A stretch of DNA of 5,366 bases from Parcubacteria group bacterium (GTDB taxonomy: Bacteria; Patescibacteriota; Minisyncoccia; Phycocordibacterales; UBA12088), in the NCBI GenBank assembly GCA_021731325.1, contig JAKFXP010000111.1, positions 1-5,366 on the forward strand, given 5' to 3'. Numbering within the stretch: position 1 is the stretch's first letter; every line of letters begins with the position of its first letter. Under the pieces are notes generated by a model, which saw only the letters and a list, made by a program, of their open reading frames with translations, was not told the DNA's origin and did not search any database. Shown here in pieces: positions 1 to 3,741 of the stretch. The position numbers and the translations under genes were made by a program.

Positions 1-87
1 ACACTGTACCCTGGTCGCCACGAGCTCGAGGTACAGGTGAATGGGGTAGTATGTGCTCGGGGTGTGTTTGAAGTCGTGGAGTGGTGA
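1..87 (+). CDS. C-terminal end of a protein resembling AlkC-type DNA alkylation repair protein (partial, 5' end outside window)
   Basis: Frame 1 is open from the window edge to TGA at 85-87 and encodes 28 residues. The tail contains the pattern YPGRHELEVQVNG followed by ARGVFEV. From memory, the extreme C-terminus of AlkC-like (COG4335) DNA alkylation repair proteins carries a similar 'YPGxHxlxlQvNG...F.l' stretch; members of that family are DNA glycosylase-type HEAT-repeat proteins that remove alkylated bases. Seen directly: an open frame, GC-rich codons like those of the NadD gene, and alternating hydrophobic residues typical of a terminal beta-hairpin. The family assignment rests on one short motif and is tentative; an Ig-like or other beta-sandwich terminus could look similar. 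No hairpin terminator follows it before the next promoter. Confidence 0.4.
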   Translation, partial: TLYPGRHELEVQVNGVVCARGVFEVVEW

Positions 88-98
88 AAATCGTACCG

Positions 99-127
99 TT
101 GACATGTGGTGTGTAATCGAGCATTAT
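99..127 (+). promoter_or_regulatory. Sigma70-type promoter for the 195-419 gene
   Basis: A perfect -35 TTGACA (99-104) is followed after exactly 17 bp by CATTAT (122-127), which matches the -10 consensus at four of six positions. Transcription would begin near 134 and give a leader of about 60 nt ending in a strong Shine-Dalgarno. This is the best -35 box in the window. Confidence 0.65.
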
Positions 128-194
128 CCTTTGTAGACTGAACATTGTGTTCTTTCTGTGTGTTTTTTAAATATAGTGCCAAAGGAGGTGCGAA

Positions 195-419
195 ATGAGT
201 TGGGGTAAATGGTTTACAGGTGATTCAAGTGACAAAGCATCGTTTAAAACTGGTATTGATGACGATGATGGGAGCTTTCGCACGGAACGCATGGTTCGTG
301 AAAGTGGACAATCAAAACATTCGCATGAAGTAGCAAAAGGCTCTTCTGATGGTACTCAATATACAGAAATATATAAAGGAGCGAATGCAACAGAAAAAGG
401 AAATGAAAGCTATAAGTAG
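195..419 (+). CDS. Small hydrophilic orphan protein (74 aa)
   Basis: The product is not recognised. It starts with a short aromatic patch (MSWGKWF) and then becomes strongly polar, rich in Ser, Asp, Lys, Gly and Glu, with an acidic run at residues 22-25 (DDDD) and no membrane segment or signal peptide; it is probably largely disordered and cytosolic. The start is well supported: AGGAGG at 183-188 lies six bases before the ATG, and a TTGACA promoter lies upstream. A strong bidirectional terminator follows the stop by 10 bases, so this is a monocistronic unit. Codons are AT-rich compared with NadD. Short hydrophilic proteins with a W-x-K-W-F type N-terminus feel familiar from CPR genomes, but I know of no assigned function. 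Expression signals, rather than sequence similarity, make it credible as a gene. Confidence 0.75.
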   Translation: MSWGKWFTGDSSDKASFKTGIDDDDGSFRTERMVRESGQSKHSHEVAKGSSDGTQYTEIYKGANATEKGNESYK

Positions 420-429
420 TTTTTAACAT

Positions 430-457
430 AAAAGAGTGGTGTTACACCACTCTTTTT
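430..457. terminator. Bidirectional intrinsic terminator shared by convergent genes
   Basis: A perfect 12-bp stem pairs 430-441 with 445-456 around a three-base loop TTA (442-444). The core is GAGTGGTG/CACCACTC, and A-runs and T-runs on the two sides give a U-tract for transcripts of either strand. On the minus strand the loop is the TAA stop of the 442-717 gene, so the first stem arm encodes that protein's last residues (KRVV). Confidence 0.9.
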
Positions 458-717
458 AACATGCCATACTCGTCTAGTGTTTCAAATATTTTATTCTTTA
501 GCGCGTATATATCTAGTGTTTCTGCAGCGTAATCTTCTAACAGAAAGCGGATAACTTCATGTGGAGTTGGACTGTCTTCCTCTTTTTGTATATCGAGTAA
601 ACTCCGCATTCTATCGAGTATTATTTTCTTATCACCTCCTTTTTGAATTTCATCTAGCGCATACAACACCTCTTTGATTTTATGGTCGACAATGATTTGT
701 TCTATGTCTACTTTCAT
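442..717 (-). CDS. Small helical orphan protein (91 aa)
   Basis: The product is not recognised. It is rich in Glu, Lys, Leu, Ile and Asp with a regular spacing of hydrophobics (VDIEQIIVDHKIKEVLYALDEI near the start, then DRMRSLLDI, EVIRFLLEDY and YALKNKIFETLDEY), so a compact all-alpha cytosolic protein is likely. There is no membrane segment. It reads convergently toward the 195-419 gene and ends inside the shared terminator. The ATG at 717-715 has only a weak Shine-Dalgarno (GGGAG about 12 bases upstream); a minus-strand TATAAA (745-740) with no convincing -35 lies upstream, so the start is moderately certain. Base composition is AT-rich (18 G+C in the 60 bases 481-540). Interior Lys-Gly-Gly-Asp codons happen to spell AAGGAGGTGAT, a near-complete anti-SD match. 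Confidence 0.7.
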   Translation of the reverse strand: MKVDIEQIIVDHKIKEVLYALDEIQKGGDKKIILDRMRSLLDIQKEEDSPTPHEVIRFLLEDYAAETLDIYALKNKIFETLDEYGMLKRVV

Positions 718-739
718 ACTAACACTGTACTCCCGTGTG

Positions 740-745
740 TTTATA
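740..745 (-). promoter_or_regulatory. Candidate -10 box for the minus-strand 442-717 gene
   Basis: On the minus strand 745-740 reads TATAAA, five of six consensus matches, about 22 bases before the ATG. I see no matching -35 at 16-18 bp. The site lies in the divergent spacer shared with the NadD-type gene. Confidence 0.3.
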
Positions 746-767
746 CAAGCAAGTTCAGCTCAACACA

Positions 768-796
768 TTATCAAATAAGGAGAAATACGGTACACT
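768..796 (+). promoter_or_regulatory. Candidate promoter for the NadD-type gene (leaderless arrangement)
   Basis: TTATCA (768-773), 17 bp, then TACACT (791-796). The -10 ends seven bases before the ATG at 804, so transcription would start at or within a base or two of the start codon. The only Shine-Dalgarno-like sequence (AAGGAG, 777-782) lies 21 bases from the ATG and has no start codon at a usable distance. The 11-mer CGGTACACTCG recurs in repeat copy 1. Confidence 0.4.
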
Positions 797-803
797 CGTA
801 CTC

Positions 804-1394
804 ATGCACAAACGCCGTATTGGTATCTACCCAGGCACCTTTGATCCCGTACATCAGGGGCATATTGCACTTGCACAAGAGGCGGTGCGGACCCTTTCGC
901 TCGACGAGATCGTGCTCCTTCCCGAACCTCGTCCACGGGGAAAAGAGCGGGTGACGAGTCTGACGCACCGTAGTGCAATGCTTACGATTGCCGCCGCTCG
1001 CGTACCAGGTGTGCGAGTAGCGGCACTCAGTTCAGAACAGTTTACCGTGCACGAAACACTGCCAATGCTTGAGCGTATGAGCCGTGGTGCTGATATGGTA
1101 TTCCTCATGGGTTCTGATGTGGCACGCTCACTTCCGTACTGGGAGGAGTGTGAGCGGTTGGTGCGCGCCGTTTCGTTTGCCATTGGTATGCGTGCCGCCG
1201 ATGCGGTGACCGATGTAGAGCAGGTACTCCACCACCTTGAGGTGGTATGTGGAGTGCCGGTGCGGTACACACTCCTTACCACCCCACACCCCACACTTAC
1301 CTCCTCACAAGTGCGCATGTCATCTCTCGGCGAGGGAGGGGTGATTCCTGATCTCGTACCATATATACAAGAGCACCGTCTGTACGAATCCTAA
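804..1394 (+). CDS. nadD: Nicotinate-nucleotide adenylyltransferase (NadD-type), 196 aa
   Basis: The likely reaction is adenylation of nicotinate mononucleotide by ATP to give deamido-NAD, a cytosolic step of NAD synthesis. The nucleotidyltransferase signature is near the start: GIYPGTFDPVHQGH (residues 7-20), with the TFDPxHxGH histidines that bind ATP phosphates. Further NadD-like landmarks are a basic PRPRGK (42-47), MGSDVARSLPYW (102-113; NadD 'GaD.l..l..W') and SSQVR (167-171), followed by IPDLVPYIQEHRLY, matching the NadD C-terminus. Length fits the family. A longer frame from GTG 735 exists, but the family begins just before the GIYPGTFDP motif, so ATG 804 is chosen; it has no close Shine-Dalgarno and may be leaderless. 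Its last eight codons are part of the 117-bp repeat, so a copy of its tail also sits at 2710-2733. A related adenylyltransferase specificity cannot be excluded. Confidence 0.85.
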   Translation: MHKRRIGIYPGTFDPVHQGHIALAQEAVRTLSLDEIVLLPEPRPRGKERVTSLTHRSAMLTIAAARVPGVRVAALSSEQFTVHETLPMLERMSRGADMVFLMGSDVARSLPYWEECERLVRAVSFAIGMRAADAVTDVEQVLHHLEVVCGVPVRYTLLTTPHPTLTSSQVRMSSLGEGGVIPDLVPYIQEHRLYES

Positions 1395-1486
1395 CGCTTG
1401 CATGTGTGTTCGCGTACCGGTACACTCGCGTATAGATGTTGTACTACTACCAACCACTACGACAGGAGGTGCCGCATGGCACAAAA
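1370..1486. repeat. 117-bp direct repeat, copy 1
   Basis: It matches 2709-2825 at 113 of 117 positions (offset 1339 bp) with no net gap. It includes the last eight NadD codons, the entire 81-bp spacer, an AGGAGG Shine-Dalgarno (1464-1469) and ATGGCACAAAA, the start of the gene that is intact only at copy 2. Differences are at 1413 (C/T), 1419 (G/A), 1448 (T/C) and 1451 (C/T). Copy 1 contains the 10-bp palindrome GTACCGGTAC (1414-1423), which the 1419 change breaks in copy 2. Confidence 0.97.
1398..1426 (+). promoter_or_regulatory. Candidate promoter within repeat copy 1
   Basis: TTGCAT (1398-1403), 17 bp, TACACT (1421-1426). Only three and four consensus matches, but the spacing is right and the same -10 sequence with the same flank (GGTACACTCG) occurs before NadD. 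Both boxes are unchanged in copy 2 at 2737-2742 and 2760-2765. If active, copy 1 drives the inserted genes. Confidence 0.3.
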
Positions 1487-1496
1487 TATTACATAA
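1476..1496 (+). pseudogene. Truncated start of the 2815 gene (six-residue stub, MAQNIT)
   Basis: Copy 1 of the repeat supplies a strong Shine-Dalgarno (AGGAGG, 1464-1469) and the codons ATG GCA CAA shared with the 2815 gene; at the repeat boundary the frame then runs AAT ATT ACA TAA. The result is a seven-codon reading frame that ribosomes should still find, 59 bases before the aldolase start. It is best read as a remnant of the duplication, although it could act as an upstream ORF. Confidence 0.6.
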
Positions 1497-1507
1497 TAGA
1501 AATTTTT

Positions 1508-1523
1508 ATGGTTACCTAACCAT
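1508..1523. promoter_or_regulatory. Short inverted repeat upstream of the aldolase gene
   Basis: ATGGTT and AACCAT pair around ACCT, in AT-rich DNA with T-rich sequence on both sides. It lies between the stub stop (1496) and the aldolase Shine-Dalgarno (1545). It could be an operator, a weak terminator or an mRNA hairpin; the sequence does not decide. Confidence 0.35.
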
Positions 1524-1544
1524 AGTTTTATTTGTACTTTTATT

Positions 1545-1550
1545 AGGAAG
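1545..1550 (+). promoter_or_regulatory. Ribosome binding site that sets the aldolase start
   Basis: AGGAAG is separated by five bases from GTG at 1556. The in-frame GTG at 1550 overlaps this site and has no Shine-Dalgarno of its own, so 1556 is preferred. Confidence 0.6.
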
Positions 1551-1555
1551 TGGTT

Positions 1556-2254
1556 GTGAATATAGAATTAGAGGCACGAAGAGAAATGGTTGAGACGCTA
1601 AGGTACCTCTGGGATAGAGGTCACGCAAATACCACAGGAGTATCAATAAGTGTACGGCTCTCGAAGGGAAGGATTTTGGTAGATCAATCTGGTACAGGGT
1701 TTAAAAAATGCCATATCACCAGTAATGATCTTCTAATCATTGATGAAGAATGTGAGCTTGTAGAAGACGCACCAAATCAATCGTTTCGGAAAGCACCGGT
1801 AAATGTAGTTATTCATACAAAATACTACAAAGAGAATCCTCTTGCGCATGCATGTATACACTGTCACGCACCGTATACTCAAGTATTCGCTTGTTCTGGT
1901 AGGGATATTCCCCCATACACACTACAAGCATTAACGATGGGTGATGTACCTTGCATTATTATCGATGACCGTGCTCTTAAAGCAGAGATGAAACTAGATT
2001 CGGTGCAAGTGCTTAGTGTGCCTTCGGGACTACATGATAGGCCTGATGTGTTCTATGTTATGGATAAGGTTGGAGACGAAGTAGTTCGAAGACTTAAGCC
2101 GCGCAATGACGAAATGAGAACGCACGGTCTGGCAGTTACTCACTATCAACATGGTATTTTTGTATTCGGTAGATCGCTCGGAGAGGCGTTTGATAATCTG
2201 GAACGCGCCGAGGCGAATGCAAGAATAATACTCCTGTCAAAAAATCTATCATAA
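1556..2254 (+). CDS. Class II aldolase/adducin family protein, 232 aa
   Basis: The family includes L-fuculose-1-phosphate aldolase, L-ribulose-5-phosphate 4-epimerase and MtnB dehydratase; all use a Zn ion held by three histidines. Here the ligands are visible as HCH (residues 102 and 104) and QHG (199), followed by the usual helix (LGEAFDNLERAEANARI, 208-224). The N-terminal helix, TTGVSISVR (26-34, for 'GNlSvR') and QSGTGF (44-49, for the phosphate loop) fit the fold, and the length is normal. Odd point: counting back 19 residues from His102, as in FucA from His92 to catalytic Glu73, gives Asn83, so the usual acid/base is apparently replaced. Substrate cannot be named. GTG 1556 is chosen by its Shine-Dalgarno. 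AT-rich relative to NadD and inside the repeat-bounded segment, so probably acquired. A strong hairpin follows the stop. Confidence 0.85.
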   Translation: MNIELEARREMVETLRYLWDRGHANTTGVSISVRLSKGRILVDQSGTGFKKCHITSNDLLIIDEECELVEDAPNQSFRKAPVNVVIHTKYYKENPLAHACIHCHAPYTQVFACSGRDIPPYTLQALTMGDVPCIIIDDRALKAEMKLDSVQVLSVPSGLHDRPDVFYVMDKVGDEVVRRLKPRNDEMRTHGLAVTHYQHGIFVFGRSLGEAFDNLERAEANARIILLSKNLS

Positions 2255-2276
2255 TTTGTGTCTGCTGCAGACGCGC

Positions 2277-2312
2277 ATAGCACCTTTACCGTAAAGGTGC
2301 TATCTTATTTTT
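2277..2312 (+). terminator. Hairpin with T-rich tail between aldolase and Nudix genes
   Basis: ATAGCACCTTTA (2277-2288) pairs perfectly with TAAAGGTGCTAT (2292-2303) around CCG, followed by CTTATTTTT. It looks like an intrinsic terminator for the aldolase, yet the next gene's ATG follows at 2313 with nothing in between. The 3' arm also contains the only Shine-Dalgarno-like sequence (AAAGGTG, 2293-2299) and an extended -10-like TGCTATCTT (2298-2306). Confidence 0.75.
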
Positions 2313-2705
2313 ATGACCATTGGAGCTTTTTCTATCATTCGCAACGAACAGAATCATGTCTTACTTTGCTTGCGTGCAGACAAAGATATGTGGAATTTAC
2401 CAGGAGGTAGACTTGAGGCTGGTGAGTCTCCTTGGGACACTGCGGTACGTGAGGTATATGAGGAGATTGGGGTGGTAGTGAAGCTAGATATGCTTGTCGG
2501 TGTTTATTATAAACCAACGCAAGATGATCTAGTCTTTCAATTTATAGGTTCAATACAGGAAGGTGTGCCTACATTGAGTGCTGAAGTACGTGTAGTTCGT
2601 TTTTTTGATGCGGGAGCGTTGCCTAACAACATGGCTCCTTTACAGAGAGATCGTATTTTGAGGTTTTATCAAGATCCTACGCGTATGCAGTGGGATACTC
2701 AATAA
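2313..2705 (+). CDS. Nudix hydrolase, 130 aa
   Basis: Nudix enzymes hydrolyse nucleoside diphosphates linked to another moiety, using Mg bound by the Nudix box. The box is complete: G32-x5-E38-x7-R46-E47-V48-x-E50-E51-x-G53-V54, preceded by the typical WNLPGG (27-32). The N-terminal strand GAFSIIRNEQNHVLLCLR is standard, so the start is probably right and length is that of a single-domain member. FVFGxx-type substrate markers are absent; substrate is not assignable (MutT-like clean-up, sugar nucleotides or dinucleotides are all possible). The ATG lies nine bases after a strong hairpin and has no free Shine-Dalgarno. No terminator follows; repeat copy 2 begins three bases after the stop, so transcripts may run into the 2815 gene. 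It lies in the AT-richer inserted segment with the aldolase, but a joint pathway is not evident. Confidence 0.9.
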   Translation: MTIGAFSIIRNEQNHVLLCLRADKDMWNLPGGRLEAGESPWDTAVREVYEEIGVVVKLDMLVGVYYKPTQDDLVFQFIGSIQEGVPTLSAEVRVVRFFDAGALPNNMAPLQRDRILRFYQDPTRMQWDTQ

Positions 2706-2708
2706 TAT

Positions 2709-2825
2709 AGAGCACCGTCTGTACGAATCCTAACGCTTGCATGTGTGTTCGTGTACCAGTACACTCGCGTATAGATGTTGTACTACCACTAACCACTACG
2801 ACAGGAGGTGCCGCATGGCACAAAA
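2709..2825. repeat. 117-bp direct repeat, copy 2
   Basis: It is 113/117 identical to 1370-1486. Its left end carries a vestigial NadD 3' end (EHRLYES-stop codons, 2710-2733) disconnected from any NadD body; its right end leads into the intact 2815 gene. The 1448/1451 differences amount to a swap of CTA and CCA triplets and may be slippage rather than two substitutions. Confidence 0.97.
2737..2765 (+). promoter_or_regulatory. Candidate promoter within repeat copy 2
   Basis: TTGCAT (2737-2742), 17 bp, TACACT (2760-2765), the copy-2 counterpart of 1398-1426. It is the only promoter-like signal before the 2815 gene; weak by consensus, so read-through from the Nudix gene is an alternative. Confidence 0.3.
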
Positions 2826-3159
2826 AACAACCTATTGGTACATTGAACCAATCACCGACCTTACCAACGAAGCACTCGCCGCTGCACTCGCAGCCCTCGG
2901 TCAGGCGAGTGTTGCCGAAACCACCATTGTGGTGCAGGGTATCGAAAAGCGGGTGTACGATGTGTCTCACCAATTTGTCACCAAACTTGCTCGCTCGACC
3001 ACGCACTGCACTACCTATCGCGTGTATGTGCGAGAAGGGAATGGAGCACCGCGCCTCTGGAATCTGGCGAACAAACAGGTACACAAAGGGCGCAAATCAA
3101 AAAAGTATCGAGATGCTGCCAAACAGCTCGCTGAGCGGGAGGCACGCAAACATACCTAG
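2815..3159 (+). CDS. Conserved-looking orphan protein with basic C-terminus (114 aa)
   Basis: The product is not recognised. AGGAGG at 2803-2808, six bases before ATG 2815, fixes the start; upstream in-frame codons from 2737 lie in non-coding repeat DNA. The protein opens with TTYWYIEPITD, has an Ala/Leu-rich helix (NEALAAALAALG, about residues 18-29), a middle with alternating hydrophobics (TTIVVQGIEKRVYDV and TTYRVYVREG) suggesting beta strands, and a highly basic helical tail (KGRKSKKYRDAAKQLAEREARK). Cytosolic, with no membrane segment; the charged tail could contact nucleic acid, but that is inference. GC-rich codons match NadD, its presumed former neighbour before the aldolase-Nudix segment intervened. 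A strong terminator follows 9 bases after the stop. Confidence 0.8.
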   Translation: MAQKTTYWYIEPITDLTNEALAAALAALGQASVAETTIVVQGIEKRVYDVSHQFVTKLARSTTHCTTYRVYVREGNGAPRLWNLANKQVHKGRKSKKYRDAAKQLAEREARKHT

Positions 3160-3168
3160 GAGTCACAC

Positions 3169-3203
3169 AAAACCGGAATGCATTCTTGCATTTCGGTTTT
3201 TTT
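3169..3203 (+). terminator. Intrinsic terminator after the 2815-3159 gene
   Basis: Bases 3169-3182 pair with 3187-3200 in a 14-bp stem with one G-T wobble (AAAACCGGAATGCA arm) around TTCT; the stem runs into a seven-base T run, 3197-3203. Confidence 0.9.
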
Positions 3204-3229
3204 ACCTATACCACACAATACACAAATTC

Positions 3230-3259
3230 TTGCTCAGGGGATAGCATATATGGTATAAA
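3230..3259 (+). promoter_or_regulatory. Extended -10 promoter for the 3318-3533 gene
   Basis: TATAAA (3254-3259) is preceded by TGG (3251-3253), giving an extended -10. A partial -35, TTGCTC (3230-3235), lies 18 bp upstream. Start of transcription would be near 3266, just at the foot of a leader hairpin. Confidence 0.6.
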
Positions 3260-3267
3260 GCATCGCA

Positions 3268-3304
3268 GTACACTACATGGTGTAGCGTACCTTTTTGTTC
3301 TTTT
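3268..3304 (+). promoter_or_regulatory. Leader hairpin followed by T-rich tract (possible attenuator)
   Basis: GTAC-a-CTACA (3268-3277) pairs with TGTAG-c-GTAC (3281-3290) around TGG, with one A/C mismatch, then CTTTTTGTTCTTTTT. It begins at the predicted transcript start and precedes the 3318 gene by 27 bases. It could terminate early transcripts or protect the 5' end. Confidence 0.45.
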
Positions 3305-3317
3305 TACGAGGTTGTAG

Positions 3318-3533
3318 ATGATAGATCAACGAATCACCCGATCGGTATTGCGATCAATTGCTACCGAGTATGGCACCAACTCAGCATGGTATGTGTTTGC
3401 CCACGGTCTGTGGCGTAAACGACGCGGCCGTAATCCATCCGTGCAATGGTTCCATCCTCCACATATTCCGGTCAATACCATACGTAATCCGGCGATTGCG
3501 CACGATATGGCGTGTCACGAATTAATGTTGTAA
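3318..3533 (+). CDS. Small basic orphan protein (71 aa)
   Basis: The product is not recognised. It is supported as a gene by an extended -10 promoter, GAGG (3308-3311) six bases before the ATG, and a strong terminator 13 bases after the stop; it is therefore a monocistronic unit. The sequence has an N-terminal helix-like stretch (ITRSVLRSIATEYG), aromatic YVFAHGLW, a basic patch (RKRRGR, residues 33-38), then Trp/His/Pro-rich QWFHPPHIP and a His/Cys-containing end (AHDMACHELML). No membrane span. A compact DNA- or RNA-contacting protein would fit the basic patch, but nothing proves it. Scattered His and Cys residues near the C-terminus do not form a recognisable metal site. Confidence 0.7.
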   Translation: MIDQRITRSVLRSIATEYGTNSAWYVFAHGLWRKRRGRNPSVQWFHPPHIPVNTIRNPAIAHDMACHELML

Positions 3534-3546
3534 TCGCATACCTAAC

Positions 3547-3578
3547 ACCGACAAAGAATGTTTCTTTGTCGGTTTTTT
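3547..3578 (+). terminator. Intrinsic terminator after the 3318-3533 gene
   Basis: ACCGACAAAGAA (3547-3558) pairs perfectly with TTCTTTGTCGGT (3562-3573) around TGT, followed by T's to 3578. The remaining spacer, 3579-3652, shows nothing else that I can support. Confidence 0.93.
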
Positions 3579-3652
3579 GTGAAGCGATGCGTGCATAGGT
3601 ACATCACGACTACCGGTACATATCCAACACACTACATGGATGCCGCGATCGT

Positions 3653-3681
3653 TTGACTCTATGCATAATTCGTGATACAAT
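3653..3681 (+). promoter_or_regulatory. Strong promoter for the DksA/TraR-like gene
   Basis: TTGACT (3653-3658, five of six) is followed at exactly 17 bp by TACAAT (3676-3681, five of six), with TGA immediately before the -10 (extended -10). It is the strongest overall promoter in the window. The transcript should start near 3688. Confidence 0.8.
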
Positions 3682-3687
3682 ACCCCA

Positions 3688-3709
3688 GTCTGTGAATTGG
3701 TTCACGGAC
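3688..3709 (+). promoter_or_regulatory. Hairpin at the predicted 5' end of the DksA-like mRNA
   Basis: GTCTGTGAA (3688-3696) pairs with TTCACGGAC (3701-3709) around TTGG, nine pairs including one U-G wobble. No T run follows, so it is not a terminator. A 5'-terminal stem of this kind could stabilise the message. Confidence 0.5.
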
Positions 3710-3741
3710 GTGATCTTTCAACCATTTAGAGGGGGACAGAA

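Larger units (their letters stand above)
1371..2825 (+). other. Inserted two-gene segment (aldolase + Nudix) bounded by direct repeats
   Basis: The unique part, 1487-2708, carries a class II aldolase gene and a Nudix gene in AT-richer DNA than the flanks: 19 G+C in bases 1801-1860 and 24 in 2341-2400, against 32 in 1081-1140 and 38 in 2881-2940. The repeat copies complete NadD on the left and the 2815 gene on the right, so an ancestral NadD-2815 junction was probably split. No transposase, integrase or terminal inverted repeat is visible, so the mechanism is unknown; integration of a circle by homologous recombination, or a duplication followed by replacement, are both possible. Recombination between the copies would precisely restore the presumed ancestral locus. 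Confidence 0.6.

Noticed and set aside
735..803. N-terminal extension of NadD from GTG 735
   Set aside because: The extra 23 residues precede the family's normal start, lack a supporting SD and overlap the likely divergent promoter region.
854..1318. 154-codon minus-strand frame opposite NadD
   Set aside because: Composition is rich in Ser, Arg and Thr with no motif, and it lies fully opposite a gene with clear family motifs; it is a shadow of GC-rich codons.
1402..1593. Matching reading frames from 1402 and 2741 that share about 28 residues (MCVRVPVHSRIDVV...), which looks like a conserved peptide
   Set aside because: The similarity is just the 117-bp DNA repeat. There is no Shine-Dalgarno before these ATGs and the frame from 2741 runs out of frame through the well-supported 2815 gene. 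Two of four differences are synonymous in this frame, but four sites are too few to argue selection.
1371..2825. Insertion sequence or integron-type cassette as the origin of the aldolase-Nudix segment
   Set aside because: No transposase, integrase, terminal inverted repeats or attC-like long imperfect hairpin at the borders; 117 bp is too long for a standard target-site duplication.
3270..3639. Shared 11-mer ACACTACATGG at 3270-3280 and 3629-3639
   Set aside because: A few shared 11-mers are expected by chance in a window this size, and the two sites differ in position relative to promoters and genes.
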